In this document: one piece after another, positions 51,824 to 61,665 of the stretch
Layout of the letters: each line of letters starts with the position of its first letter
Numbering within the stretch: the first letter of the stretch is position 1
NCBI RefSeq assembly: GCF_018327685.1
Contig: NZ_BNEL01000001.1
Coordinates: forward strand, 248,001-312,000
Source of the DNA: Streptomyces sp. TS71-3
GTDB taxonomy: Bacteria; Actinomycetota; Actinomycetes; Streptomycetales; Streptomycetaceae
DNA length: 64,000 nt
Direction of reading: 5' to 3'
The notes under the pieces: generated by a model
Seen by the model: the letters and a program-made list of their open reading frames with translations, nothing else
Told to the model about the DNA's origin: nothing
Database searches by the model: none
Program-made: the position numbers and the translations under genes

Positions 51824-52420
51824 ATGAGTTCTGGCCTGCGCGAACGGAAGAAGGCGGCGACCCGGCTGGCGTTGCACGACGCGGCGGTACGCCTCGCCGG
51901 CGAGCGCGGCGTCGAGAACCTCACCGTAGAGGCGATCGCGGACGCCGCCACCGTCTCGCGGCGCACCTTCTCCAACTACTTCGCCAGCAAGGAGCAGGCG
52001 CTGCTGCACCGGGACCGGGCCAGCGTCTCCAGGCTGGTCGACGCCGTCCGCGCCCGCCCCGCGCACGAACCGCCGGTGACCGCCCTGCTGCGCGCCGCGG
52101 AGCACGTCACCGCCGGGTACACCGCGGACCCCGCCAAGGAGGAGCGGTACTGGGAGCTGCGCCGCCACCCCGCGCTCCTCGCCGAGATCGTCGCCACCTA
52201 CGCCGCCGCGGAGGCGGACCTGGCCGAGGCGGTCGGCCGGCGCCTGCCCGCCGACGCGACGGATCCCCTGCGCGCCCGCGTCATCGCCGCGACGTTCCTC
52301 GCCGCCCTGCGCGTGGCCGGCCAGGCGGCCCTCGGCAACCACGACGCGAACTACGCGGACCGCCTGCGCCACGCCTTCACCCTCGCCCGGGAGGGCTTCA
52401 CGGGCGAGGCAACGAACTAG
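51824..52420 (+). CDS. TetR-family repressor
   Basis: A 198-residue TetR protein. The N-terminal HTH is GLRERKKAATRLALHDAAVR then NLTVEAIADAATVSRRTFSN YFASKEQALL (residues 4-60). The C-terminal ligand domain is all-helical. ATG 51824. It is divergent from the MFS fusion, the classic repressor-exporter pair, with palindromes in between. Confidence 0.92.
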   Translation: MSSGLRERKKAATRLALHDAAVRLAGERGVENLTVEAIADAATVSRRTFSNYFASKEQALLHRDRASVSRLVDAVRARPAHEPPVTALLRAAEHVTAGYTADPAKEERYWELRRHPALLAEIVATYAAAEADLAEAVGRRLPADATDPLRARVIAATFLAALRVAGQAALGNHDANYADRLRHAFTLAREGFTGEATN

Positions 52421-52772
52421 GACCTGTCTGACAATTCGCGTCGGATCAGCTGGGGCGCGGGGAACTGCGCGAACACCCACGACGGTGGGAGAGCCGGGAG
52501 TCGGCCGCAAGGGGCTGGGCACGGTCCCCGAGCGCACCGCGCACCCCGCACCGGAGGCGGATCCTCCGCACGACAGGGCGATCGCGCCGAGCCCACCCCG
52601 GCGCGCGCGCCGTCGAGGAGGACGCACGGCGCGAACACACCGCGCACCCGGCGTACGCGCACTCGCCCCCTATAAGGGTGGTGGAACCCGCCGGGTCCGA
52701 GGGGCGTTGATAACTTTGTCGGCGCACGCAGCGACGCACCGCCCGCCCCACCACCCACAGGAGCCCGGAACC
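52421..52772. other. Gap with one dispersed repeat and DedA leader
   Basis: No gene in these 352 bases. 52452-52480 is a plus-strand copy of the GGGGCGCGGGGAACTGCGC family. Near 52670, CCCCTATAAGGG is a small palindrome that may belong to the DedA promoter; ACAGGAG before GTG 52773 is its ribosome site. Confidence 0.55.
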
Positions 52773-53570
52773 GTGATGACGCTTGCGCTGGGACCGAGCT
52801 GGATGGATCCCAACCACCTGATCAACCAGTTCGGGATCTACGGCCTGCTGCTCGTCGTCTTCGCCGAGTCCGGCCTGCTCATCGGCTTCTTCCTGCCCGG
52901 TGACTCGCTGCTGTTCACGACCGGCCTGCTGATCACCACCGACCAGCTCCACTTCCCGCTCTGGGCGGCCTGCGCCCTGGTCGCGGTGGCCGCCGTCCTC
53001 GGCGACCAGGCGGGATACCTCTTCGGCAAGAAGGTCGGCCCCGCGCTCTTCAACCGCCCGGACTCCCGCCTCTTCAAGCAGGAGAACGTCGCCAAGGCCA
53101 ACGAGTTCTTCGCCAAGCACGGCCCGAAGTCCCTGGTCCTGGCCCGCTTCGTGCCCGTCGTCCGTACCTTCACGCCCATCATCGCGGGCGTGAGCGGCAT
53201 GCGTTACCGCCCCTTCCTCGGCTTCAACATCATCGGCGGCGTGCTGTGGGGCGCCGGGGTCACGCTGCTGGGCGCCTGGCTCGGCAAGCACGCGATCGTC
53301 CGGGACAACATCGAGGCGATGCTCGTCCTCGTCGTGCTGGTCTCGGTCGTGCCGATCGCGATCGAGTTCCTGCGGGCCCGCGCGAAGGCCCGCCGCGCGG
53401 CAGCCGAGTCCCCCGCCCCGGCCGCCGGCGCGCCCTACCCCGGCCCCGGGTACCCCGGCTCCCAGAACCCGGCCGAGGCCCGCATACCCTCCGGCGCCAC
53501 AGCGTCCTCGTACACCCGGCCCTCCGGCCCCCCGCCGTCCACGGGCCGCCGCCGCCACGCAAAGCGGTAA
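52773..53570 (+). CDS. DedA-family membrane protein
   Basis: A 265-residue DedA/VTT-domain protein, a likely lipid-related transporter. Features: LLLVVFAESGLLIGFFLPGD (re-entrant region with acidic residues), GDQAGYLFGKKVG, and the family signature LARFVPVVRTFTPIIAG followed by MRYRPFLGFNIIGGVLWG. About five hydrophobic helices. The C-terminal 55 residues are Pro/Gly-rich and probably cytoplasmic. GTG 52773 is favoured by AGGAG at nine bases; ATG 52776 is possible. Confidence 0.92.
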   Translation: MMTLALGPSWMDPNHLINQFGIYGLLLVVFAESGLLIGFFLPGDSLLFTTGLLITTDQLHFPLWAACALVAVAAVLGDQAGYLFGKKVGPALFNRPDSRLFKQENVAKANEFFAKHGPKSLVLARFVPVVRTFTPIIAGVSGMRYRPFLGFNIIGGVLWGAGVTLLGAWLGKHAIVRDNIEAMLVLVVLVSVVPIAIEFLRARAKARRAAAESPAPAAGAPYPGPGYPGSQNPAEARIPSGATASSYTRPSGPPPSTGRRRHAKR

Positions 53571-54006
53571 CGCCCCAACGGCCACCCGACGGCCCCGGGC
53601 CATCCCGGCCCCGGAAGGGGCGCGGGGAACTGCGCGAGCAACCACGATCCACCGGTGTTCCGGATACGACGGGGACTGCCCCTTCGGGCCGGTGGCGACG
53701 CGACGCTCTCGTCGCGGCCATCGGGGCGCAGCCCCGCCCTGAAGGGGCGTGGGGAACTGCGCGAGCAACCACGATCCACCGTTGGTCCGGAGACGACAGA
53801 ACCAGCCCCCACGGTCCGGTGGCGACGCGACGCCCTCGTCGTGGCTGATCGCTCCCCCACTGCCTTGAAGGCGTGGGAGGTACCCCCACCCCGCGCCCCT
53901 GCCTGGGCCGGGGCTGAGCCCCGAAAAGGCAGGCCGGGGGCGCCGGGGCAGCCGAGGGGCAGCCGGGGCAGACGGGAGAGACCGGGGCACCGGAAAACCG
54001 CGCGGC
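53571..54006. repeat. Gap filled by dispersed repeats
   Basis: No gene. 53615-53653 and 53743-53782 are two direct copies of the GGGGCGCGGGGAACTGCGC family, both extended by AGCAACCACGATCCACCG. GCGACGCGACGC(T/C)CTCGTCG also recurs (about 53696 and 53823). 53851-53900 is a copy of the GCTCCCCCACTGCCTT family. It separates convergent DedA and ThrE genes. Confidence 0.8.
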
Positions 54007-55692
54007 TCAGAAGCCGCGCGTCCGCTTCGCCGCCACCCTCCGATTCACCGAGGCCGGCACCCGGATCAGCATCCGGGACACCTCGGACCCCAGATTGACG
54101 CCGATCGCGATGGCCATCGAGAGCGCGACGGCGTTGGTGAGCGAGATGATCCCGCCCTCCGGGTCGTTCTCGGCGAAGCCGAGCAGCCCGAAGTACGTCG
54201 GCGACCCCGGCAGCAGCGGCCCGATCGCGGCCGTGGTGTACGGCAGCGCGGACGCGAACCGGTACCGCGAGAAGAGCTGCCCGAACAGCCCCACGAGACC
54301 GGCCGCCACGGCGGTCGAGACCACCGGTGACAGATGGCCGGTGTACACCATCGCCCCGTAGACCAGCCCGGCCACGCCCCCGTTCAGCACCACCATCACC
54401 ACCGTCGACCGCTCCTGCTGGAGCAGCACGGCGAACGCCAGCGCCACCCCCATGGCGCCGAGGATCTGGCAGAGCGGGCGGTCCGTCGCGCCCAGCGCCT
54501 GGTCCGGGTTGAGCTGGGCGCCCATCCGGATGCCGAAGTACAGCACCAGCAGCACCCCGACAACGATGGCGAAGAAGAAGTACATGACCTCCAGCAGCCG
54601 TGCCGAGGCGGTGATGTAGTAGCCGGTGAGCCCGTCCTGCACGCTCGCGACCAGCGCCCGCCCCGGCAGCAGCGCGAAGAGCCCACCGGTGATCACCGCG
54701 GAGATGTTCACGTCCGCGTGCAGCAGCGTGAGCGTGACGCCCAGGATCGGCGGTGGCATCGCCGCCATCGCGAACTGGTAGAACTCCGGCAGCCCGCGCC
54801 CCGCGCAGAGCCCGGCGAGCCGGTCGCCCAGCATGGCGCCCACCGCCGCCGCCACGAACACCACCGCGTCGCCGCCGAACATGATCGACGCGGAGCCCGA
54901 GAGCAGGCCGTTGGCCGCGGTCAGCGTCCAGGCCGGGAACGGATGGCGGTTGCGGCGGATCTCCGCGAGGCGCCGATAGGCCTCCTCCAGCGAGACATGG
55001 GTCTCCGGGTCGGTCAGGTCGTCGACCAGCCGGAACACCTTGGAGAGGCGGTTGTAGTCGGTGCACCGGCGGCGCACCGTGCGGGACGCGGTCACCGGGT
55101 CGTCCACCAGGGACGGCTGGTGCGTGATGGACAGCAGGGTGAAGGTGACGTTCGGCTCGCAGCGGTCCAGGCCGTAGCTGCGGCAGACGGCGAACATCGC
55201 CGCCTCCACGTCCTCCGCGCCCTCACCGCCCGCCAGCAGCAACTCCCCGATGCGCAGCGTCAGGTCGAGCACGCGCGGCACCGCGGGGCCGACGTCGTCC
55301 TCCACGAGCCTGTACGGGTTCTCCGGCGCGGGCCGCTCGGCCACCGGCATCCGCAGCATCGCGCGCATCCGGTCCTGCCACGGCAGCTCCCTGGTCAGCC
55401 GGATCAGGGGGAGGCCCGACGGCGGCGTGAACGCGGGGGGTGCCTTGCGGGCGCTGTAGGACTTCGGGGTGCTGAACGCCGAGCCCTCCCGGTCCCGGCG
55501 GGGCCCCGGCGGGACGAGGCCCTCCGGAACCGCGAACTCCGAGGTCGTACGCGGCTCGTCCTCGGGGGAGCGGGCGGGCGCTGGCACGCCCCCCGGCGAG
55601 GCGAACGCGCTCCTCGCCTCGTCCGAGAGCGGTTTGCGGTCCTCTGCACGGCCCGGGGGCCCGGCACCACCAGCTGAGCCCGAATCGGTCAC
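54007..55692 (-). CDS. ThrE-type threonine/serine exporter
   Basis: A 561-residue exporter with both ThrE halves in one chain. A disordered Pro/Arg-rich N-terminus of about 95 residues precedes a soluble domain (LTLRIGELLLAGGEGAEDVE, the family entry motif, about 140-160) and about ten hydrophobic helices. These include NGLLSGSASIMFGGDAVVFV and a second bundle from LLEVMYFFFAIVVGVLLVLY on. It exports small neutral amino acids by proton exchange in characterised relatives. GTG 55692 follows AAAGGGAAA. Confidence 0.9.
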   Translation of the reverse strand: MTDSGSAGGAGPPGRAEDRKPLSDEARSAFASPGGVPAPARSPEDEPRTTSEFAVPEGLVPPGPRRDREGSAFSTPKSYSARKAPPAFTPPSGLPLIRLTRELPWQDRMRAMLRMPVAERPAPENPYRLVEDDVGPAVPRVLDLTLRIGELLLAGGEGAEDVEAAMFAVCRSYGLDRCEPNVTFTLLSITHQPSLVDDPVTASRTVRRRCTDYNRLSKVFRLVDDLTDPETHVSLEEAYRRLAEIRRNRHPFPAWTLTAANGLLSGSASIMFGGDAVVFVAAAVGAMLGDRLAGLCAGRGLPEFYQFAMAAMPPPILGVTLTLLHADVNISAVITGGLFALLPGRALVASVQDGLTGYYITASARLLEVMYFFFAIVVGVLLVLYFGIRMGAQLNPDQALGATDRPLCQILGAMGVALAFAVLLQQERSTVVMVVLNGGVAGLVYGAMVYTGHLSPVVSTAVAAGLVGLFGQLFSRYRFASALPYTTAAIGPLLPGSPTYFGLLGFAENDPEGGIISLTNAVALSMAIAIGVNLGSEVSRMLIRVPASVNRRVAAKRTRGF

Positions 55693-56018
55693 CGGACTTT
55701 CCCTTTCTGTGCGCCTCAACCGGCGCGGCCCTCACGTACGTGGTCGCGCGCCGTTTGGGTTACCCACCCGATGGTTGCGGTAATGGGTGGATTTGGGTAT
55801 ATGGAGATCAAAAGTCGTACAGGATGTCGGATACGGGCACAGGTTTGGGTGGGAGCCGCAAAGCGGCCTCTGGCCTCGTACGGCTGCTCGTCGAACGCGC
55901 GCACGAAAAAACCGCGCGTCCCCCGTGTGGGGATCGCGCGGTTGTCTTCTGCTGCGGGTCTGACGGTGGCTGGCTGACCGGAGGTCAGTGACCGCCCTGG
56001 GCCAGTGACCGCCTCGGG
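55693..56018. other. Gap between ppa and thrE-like genes
   Basis: No gene in these 326 bases. The thrE-proximal part contains TTGGGTTACCCACCCGATGG and ATGGGTGGATTTGGGTATAT, which repeat a GGGTNNNC pattern and may be its control region. The ppa-proximal part holds the terminator at 55905-55942. Confidence 0.5.
55905..55942 (-). terminator. Intrinsic terminator of ppa
   Basis: On the minus strand ACCGCGCGATCCCC pairs with GGGGGACGCGCGGT (one bulge) and is followed directly by TTTTTT. It lies 77 bp after the ppa stop and is the clearest rho-independent terminator in the window. Confidence 0.9.
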
Positions 56019-56510
56019 TCAGTGACCGCCCTCTTCCTTGTACCGCTTGTAGGAGCGCTCGATCTCGGCCTCGGCCTCGGTGCGGCCCACCCAGTTGGCC
56101 CCCTCGACCGACTTTCCGGGCTCAAGGTCCTTGTAGACCTCGAAGAAGTGCTGGATCTCAAGGCGGTCGAACTCGGACACATGGTGGATGTCACGCAGGT
56201 GCTCGACCCGCGGGTCGGACGCCGGCACGCACAGCAGCTTGTCGTCGCCACCGGCCTCGTCCGTCATCCGGAACATGCCGATCGTGCGGCACTTGATGAG
56301 GCATCCCGGGAAGGTCGGCTCCTCCAGGAGGACCAGCGCGTCCAGCGGGTCGCCGTCCTCGCCGAGGGTGTTCTCGACGAAGCCGTAGTCCGCCGGGTAG
56401 CTGGTGGACGTGAAGAGGCGACGGTCCAAGCGGATGCGCCCGGTCTCGTGGTCCACCTCGTACTTGTTCCGCGAACCCTTCGGGATCTCGATCGTGACGT
56501 CGAACTCCAC
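56019..56510 (-). CDS. ppa: Inorganic pyrophosphatase (family I)
   Basis: A 163-residue hydrolase of pyrophosphate to phosphate. The start [20 protein letters not shown] matches Streptomyces Ppa; GTG 56510 has GGAGGAG just upstream and was preferred to ATG 56534. The metal-binding signature is [20 protein letters not shown], and [14 protein letters not shown] and [10 protein letters not shown] complete the active site. Divergent from dacB. Housekeeping. Confidence 0.96.
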   Translation of the reverse strand: MEFDVTIEIPKGSRNKYEVDHETGRIRLDRRLFTSTSYPADYGFVENTLGEDGDPLDALVLLEEPTFPGCLIKCRTIGMFRMTDEAGGDDKLLCVPASDPRVEHLRDIHHVSEFDRLEIQHFFEVYKDLEPGKSVEGANWVGRTEAEAEIERSYKRYKEEGGH

Positions 56511-56595
56511 CGGTGGCTCCTCCATGATCAGCACATACTTCTGATGGTTAAGTGTCCCTCACGCAGGTGTGTGATCGCGAAAGGGGCTGGTCGTC

Positions 56596-58170
56596 GTGCC
56601 GGAGCTGCCAGAGCCGGAACCGGGGCCCGGACCGTGGGCCCGGCTGCTCGCCAGGCGACCGGTTCTGCCGGCCGCGGCGCGGCTCGCGGATCTCGTGAAT
56701 CCCATGACCCTGAAGACCTGGCAGGTCACAGCGGGTGCGCTCGGGCTCGGCCTGATCGTGGCGGCCGGGGCCGTGCTCGCCGCGGGTCCCTGGGACTCCA
56801 GCGGTCAGCGTACGGCGGAGCGGAACTGGGCCAGCGGGCAGGGTCGCAGGGGTGGTGCAGATCACGGTCCCGGTGGTCCCTCAGGGGGGTCCGCGACGGC
56901 TCCGAGCGCCCCTCCCGTGCTCACGGCGCTGAGCATGCCGGAGGGCGGATCGGGGCACGCGGCCGCCGGCCGGCCGCCCACCGGGCCGTCCCTCGGCGCG
57001 CTCCTCGACCCGCTCCTCGCCGACGCGTCCCTCGGCCGCACCCGCACGGCGGCGGTCGTCGACGTGACCACCGGCAGGCGGGTCTACGACAAGGGGGCCG
57101 GCCAGGCGCTGACACCCGCGTCCACCACCAAGCTCGCCACCGCCGTCGCCGCGCTCTCCGAGGCCGGAGCCGACCACCGCATCAGCACCCGGGCCGTCCT
57201 TACGGGCGGGGAGGGCAAGGCCCCGGCGCGGGTGGTGCTCGTCGGCGGCGGCGACCCCACGCTGACCGCGCAGGACGGCACGCAGGGCGCCGCGAGCCTG
57301 CGCTCGCTCGCCACCGCCACCGCCCGCGCGCTGAGGTCCCGGCACATCGGCACGGTGTCCTTCGGCTACGACGACTCGCTCTACACCGGCCCGCGCCTGC
57401 ACCCCATCGGGCCGAACGAGAACCTGGCCCCCGTCACCGCGCTGACGGCCGACGAGGGCCGCCTCGACCACTCCGTCAGCGGCCCGGCACAGCGCTCCAC
57501 GGACCCCTCGGGCGACGCGGCCACCGCGTTCGCGGGCTTCCTGAAGCAGGAGGGGATCGCCGTACGGGGGAACCCGGCGCCGGCCCGGGCCGGGCGCGGG
57601 GCACGGCAGCTGGCCGCCGTGCAGTCCCCGCCGCTGTCGGCGCTGGTCGAGCGGATGCTGACGAACAGCGACAACGACATCGCCGAGGCGCTGGCCCGGC
57701 AGACCGCGCTGGCCGCCCGCAAGCCCGTGAGCTTCGCCGGCGGCGCGGCGGCCATCGGGGCGCGGCTCCACCGGTTGGGGCTGCCGGTGGCGGGGGCGCG
57801 GTTCAGGGACGGCAGCGGGCTGGACCGCGGCGACCGGCTGAGCGCGGGCCTGCTCACCGCGCTCCTCGCCGAGGCCGGCGCCCCGGACCGCCCCGAACTC
57901 CGCTCCGTCCTCACCGGGCTCCCGGTGGCCGGCTTCACGGGCACCCTGGAGCACCGCTACACGGACGGGGCCGATGCGGCGGGCACGGGCCTGGTCCGCG
58001 CCAAGACCGGCACGCTGACCGGGGTCAACACGCTCGCGGGCACCGTCGTCGACGCCGACGGCCGTGTCCTGGCCTTCGCCTTCATGACCGCAGGCGCGAC
58101 GTCCCCCGCGGCCACCCAGACCACCCTGGACCACCTGGCCACGGCGCTGGCGGGCTGCGGTTGCGCCTGA
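56596..58170 (+). CDS. dacB: D-alanyl-D-alanine carboxypeptidase/endopeptidase (PBP4/DacB)
   Basis: A 524-residue class C low-molecular-weight penicillin-binding protein acting on peptidoglycan. A cytoplasmic N-terminus and one membrane anchor (ALGLGLIVAAGAVLAA, about 48-63) precede a Gly/Pro-rich linker. The catalytic motifs are PASTTKLAT (SxxK, about 175), LTNSDNDIAEAL (SxN) and VRAKTGTLTGV (KTG). GTG 56596 follows AAAGGGG. Next to ppa and the tilS group, an order conserved in Streptomyces. Confidence 0.93.
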   Translation: MPELPEPEPGPGPWARLLARRPVLPAAARLADLVNPMTLKTWQVTAGALGLGLIVAAGAVLAAGPWDSSGQRTAERNWASGQGRRGGADHGPGGPSGGSATAPSAPPVLTALSMPEGGSGHAAAGRPPTGPSLGALLDPLLADASLGRTRTAAVVDVTTGRRVYDKGAGQALTPASTTKLATAVAALSEAGADHRISTRAVLTGGEGKAPARVVLVGGGDPTLTAQDGTQGAASLRSLATATARALRSRHIGTVSFGYDDSLYTGPRLHPIGPNENLAPVTALTADEGRLDHSVSGPAQRSTDPSGDAATAFAGFLKQEGIAVRGNPAPARAGRGARQLAAVQSPPLSALVERMLTNSDNDIAEALARQTALAARKPVSFAGGAAAIGARLHRLGLPVAGARFRDGSGLDRGDRLSAGLLTALLAEAGAPDRPELRSVLTGLPVAGFTGTLEHRYTDGADAAGTGLVRAKTGTLTGVNTLAGTVVDADGRVLAFAFMTAGATSPAATQTTLDHLATALAGCGCA

Positions 58171-58849
58171 CGGCGCGCGACCCCCTGCAACGGGTGCCCT
58201 CGCCCGGCTGGGCGGCCGTTTCCCGGGGGCTGGTGGGTGGGGGTGGAGGCGGCCTTTCCCCGTCCCGGGTGGGATCAGTGCTTGCCCGGCACCGCCCGGC
58301 TGCCGCACACCGTGGGCTGTGCCCACCCGTTCCGCCCCAGCGGAACGACTGCCCACAGCAGGGGAGGGCAGGCGGGATGCCGCCCCCAGTGGCCACCTCA
58401 GGCCCCACCGGGCCGCAGTCGCGTACGAGAGGGGAGGGGACGTGGGGGGATGTGCGCGCGCAGCGGCCGGCGCCAGGCCCAGGGAACCATCCGGACGACA
58501 GAAGGGCGCCGGACCGTGGGGGCACCTCCCAGGCCCTTCAGGCACTGGGGGAGTACATCCCCCCGCGGCCCCGCACCCACAACGAACCAGAACGCGCCCC
58601 ATAAGGGGCGCGGGGAACTGCGCAACAAACCGAGACGCACCCGCACACGCGCAAGCACGCCCCGCAGCCGAACCAGAAGGCGCCCGCAAGGGGCGCGGGG
58701 AACTGCGCAACAAACCCAGACGCACCCGCACCCGCCAAAGCACCCAGGCACCCGGAACAGACCGCACCCCCGGCACCCGGAACAGACCCACCCCCGGCCC
58801 CGCCCCGCGAGGACACCCGTTCCGCAACCCGAGCACGTACGGTTGATGC
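58171..58849. repeat. Gap with dispersed repeats
   Basis: No gene is supported in these 679 bases. 58517-58575 is a copy of the GCTCCCCCACTGCCTT family in the opposite orientation. 58603-58660 and 58688-58735 are two direct copies of the GGGGCGCGGGGAACTGCGC family, each followed by AACAAACC(G/C)AGACGCACCCGCA, about 85 bp apart. CACCCGGAACAGACC also repeats near 58748-58790. Confidence 0.75.
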
Positions 58850-59980
58850 ATGACGAGCATCGGTGGTCCGCAGATGGTCGACTGGAACCTCGCGGTGGCG
58901 ACCGCGACCCGTCTCGTGCGCCCAGGCCCCGAGGTGAGCCGCGACGAGGCCAGGGAGGTCGTCGCGGAGCTGCGCCGGCACGCCAGGGCGAGCGAGGAGC
59001 ACGTCCGCGGCTTCACGCGGCTGAGCGCCGACGCCGCCGCCGACACCCCGGTTCTCGTCGTCGACCGCCCGGGTTGGGTCCGGGCGAACGTCGCCGGCTT
59101 CCGCGAGATCCTCGCGCCCCTCCTGGACAAGATGCAGCAGCGCCGCGGCACGGGCCCCGGCGGCGTCGTCATGGGCGCGGTCGGCGGCAAGGTCACCGGC
59201 TTCGAGCTCGGCATGCTGCTGTCGTTCCTCTCCTCCCGTGTCCTCGGCCAGTACGAGACGTTCGCCCCCGTCAGCCGCGAGCTGCCCTCCGGGGCGAACG
59301 GCGGCGGCAGGCTCCTGCTGGTGGCGCCGAACATCGTGCACGTGGAGCGCGAGCTGGACGTCGCCCCCCACGACTTCCGCCTCTGGGTCTGCCTGCACGA
59401 GGAGACGCACCGCACGCAGTTCACCGCCGTGCCCTGGCTCCGCGACCACCTGGAGGGCGAGATCCAGGCGTTCCTCGCCGAGACCGAGGTCGACCCGATG
59501 ACGTTCCTGGAGCGCATCAGGGAGGCCGCCCAGTCCGTCGGGGGCGGGCGTCCGGAGGGCGAGGCGGACGGGTACGACGGCGGCCGCTCCCTGGTGGAGA
59601 TCGTCCAGACCCCCGCCCAGCGGGCGATCCTGAGCCGGCTGACCGCCGTGATGTCCCTCCTGGAGGGCCATGCGGACTACGTCATGGACGGCGTGGGCCC
59701 GGCGGTCGTCCCCTCCGTGGCCGAGATCCGGGAGAAGTTCCAGCAGCGCAGGGCGCGCGGCGCGTCCCGTCTCGACCAGGCACTGCGCAAGCTCCTCGGC
59801 CTCGACGCCAAGCTCCGCCAGTACCGCGACGGCGAGCGGTTCGTCCGGGCGGTCGTCGACGAGGTCGGCATGGACGGCTTCAACCGTGCGTGGACGTCCC
59901 CGAACACGCTTCCGACTAAGGCGGAGATCGCCAAACCGGCGGACTGGATCGCGCGGGTGCACCGCAGGGGCGACTCGTGA
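58850..59980 (+). CDS. Zinc-dependent metalloprotease (DUF2342/F420-associated type)
   Basis: A 376-residue protein with zincin motif LHEETHRTQFTAVPWLRDHL (HExxH, about 183-187) and a later Glu in MSLLEGHADYVMDG that likely completes the site. It belongs to the actinobacterial family annotated as coenzyme-F420-biosynthesis-associated zinc metalloproteases; the substrate is unknown. ATG 58850 is the first of two (also the one in GGPQMVDW). It lies between dacB and tilS, a conserved position in actinobacteria. Confidence 0.88.
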   Translation: MTSIGGPQMVDWNLAVATATRLVRPGPEVSRDEAREVVAELRRHARASEEHVRGFTRLSADAAADTPVLVVDRPGWVRANVAGFREILAPLLDKMQQRRGTGPGGVVMGAVGGKVTGFELGMLLSFLSSRVLGQYETFAPVSRELPSGANGGGRLLLVAPNIVHVERELDVAPHDFRLWVCLHEETHRTQFTAVPWLRDHLEGEIQAFLAETEVDPMTFLERIREAAQSVGGGRPEGEADGYDGGRSLVEIVQTPAQRAILSRLTAVMSLLEGHADYVMDGVGPAVVPSVAEIREKFQQRRARGASRLDQALRKLLGLDAKLRQYRDGERFVRAVVDEVGMDGFNRAWTSPNTLPTKAEIAKPADWIARVHRRGDS

Positions 59981-60253
59981 CCGGTATGCGCTGGGCCCGG
60001 CCGGGGGCAGAAGAACGCCCGGACAATCACCCGTCCGAGGGACCGTGGGTCATAGGCAGGCGTGCAATGCTCGGTGAACGGCTCGGTTCTGTCACCATCG
60101 ACACACTCTGAGTGACGGCACGGCCGGTGCGGGACGGCTGCGGCGATGCCCTCGGCACCACCAGCAGGAGCCTGCCGGCACCGCCACCGCCACTCAGTAA
60201 CCCGAGTGCCCGACACCGAGGCCCACCCTCGAACTTCACGAAGGGAACCGGAC

Positions 60254-61588
60254 ATGGGTCCCCATCCTGCGGTCGCGGCGATACGTTTGGCGGTCCGCCG
60301 CGTACTCCACGACGTCCTCTCCGAACACGCCGCCGTCCTCCAGGCCGGCGGAGCCCCCAGCGCGGGCTCCCGCCCGGACTCCGGACTCCGCGCACCAGCC
60401 GCCTCGCCCCGCTCCGCCCGTACCGACTCCGCGCCCACCCACGCTTCCCTCACCACCCCCGCGCCCGTAGGCACTGCCCCGGCGCCCGCTCCGGCCTTCG
60501 CGCCCCCCGCCGCCCGTGGCGCCGTTCCCGCGCCCTCCACCGTCCGGGGTGACGCCCTCACGCCCCCGGCAGCCTCGGGCGACGCCCTCGCGCCCGAGTC
60601 CGCCGTCGCCGCACAGGCCGCGGGCCGGCCCAGGCCGCTCGCCACCGCCGACCCCTTCGGCCCCCTCGCCCCCGGCGGCCCCCTCGTGCTGGTCGCCTGC
60701 TCCGGCGGCGCCGACTCCATGGCGCTGGCCTCCGCGCTCGCCTTCGAGGCGCCCAAGCTCGGCATCCGGGCCGGCGGCATCACCATCGACCACGGCCTCC
60801 AGGCCGGCTCCGACGCGCGTGCCGCCGAGGTCGCCGGCCGGCTCGCCGCCCTCGGCCTCGGCCCCGTCGAGGCGATCGCCGTCACCGTGGGCCCCGGCGC
60901 GGGCCCCGAGGCCGCCGCCCGGGACGCCCGCTACGCCGCCCTCGACGCCGCCGCCGAGCGGCACGGCGCCACCGCCGTCCTGCTCGGCCACACCCGCGAC
61001 GACCAGGCCGAGACGGTGCTGCTGGGCCTCGCCCGCGGCTCCGGCACCCGCTCGCTGTCCGGCATGGCCGCGGTCTCCGGTGACGCCGGCCGCTACCGCA
61101 GGCCGTTCCTCCACCTCGACCGGCAGACGGCCCGCCGCGCCTGCCTCGCCCAGTCCCTCCCCGTCTGGGACGACCCCCACAACACGGACCCCACCTTCAC
61201 CCGCTCCCGGCTCCGCCACGAGGGCCTGCCCGCCCTGGAGAAGGCCCTCGGCAAGGGCGTCGTGGAGGCACTCGCCCGCACCGCCCAGCTCTCCCGCGAC
61301 GACGCCGACGCCCTGGACGCCTGGGCCGACCAGGCCGAGGCGGCCGCGCGCGACGACGCCGGGCTGCTGGAGTGCGCCAAACTCCGCGTCCTGCCCGCGG
61401 CCGTGCGCCGCCGCGTGCTGCGCCGCGCGGCCATCGAGGCCGGCGCCCCCGCCGGCTCCCTCTTCGCCCGGCACATCGAGGAGATCGACCGCCTCATCAC
61501 CGGCTGGCGCGGGCAGGGGGCCATCAATCTCCCCGGCCGGGTCGTCGCCCAGCGGCAGGATGGCAGACTGGTTATCCGGCAAGGCTGA
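60254..61588 (+). CDS. tilS: tRNA(Ile)-lysidine synthetase with low-complexity insert
   Basis: Converts C34 of tRNA-Ile(CAU) to lysidine so it reads AUA. The 444-residue protein has the PP-loop [20 protein letters not shown] (SGGxDS) and [20 protein letters not shown], then the C-terminal tRNA-binding part. Between an N-terminal helix ([16 protein letters not shown], residues 7-22) and the PP-loop is an insert of about 100 Ala/Pro/Ser-rich residues (about 30-135), not typical of the family. ATG 60254. Followed by hpt and ftsH, a widely conserved order. Confidence 0.93.
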   Translation: MGPHPAVAAIRLAVRRVLHDVLSEHAAVLQAGGAPSAGSRPDSGLRAPAASPRSARTDSAPTHASLTTPAPVGTAPAPAPAFAPPAARGAVPAPSTVRGDALTPPAASGDALAPESAVAAQAAGRPRPLATADPFGPLAPGGPLVLVACSGGADSMALASALAFEAPKLGIRAGGITIDHGLQAGSDARAAEVAGRLAALGLGPVEAIAVTVGPGAGPEAAARDARYAALDAAAERHGATAVLLGHTRDDQAETVLLGLARGSGTRSLSGMAAVSGDAGRYRRPFLHLDRQTARRACLAQSLPVWDDPHNTDPTFTRSRLRHEGLPALEKALGKGVVEALARTAQLSRDDADALDAWADQAEAAARDDAGLLECAKLRVLPAAVRRRVLRRAAIEAGAPAGSLFARHIEEIDRLITGWRGQGAINLPGRVVAQRQDGRLVIRQG

Positions 61589-61665
61589 CGCGCGGCGCCC
61601 GCCCGCACCGCACACACAGCGGGGACCCCGGGGGGACGGCGGCAGCGGCTCGGACGACGAAAGTG

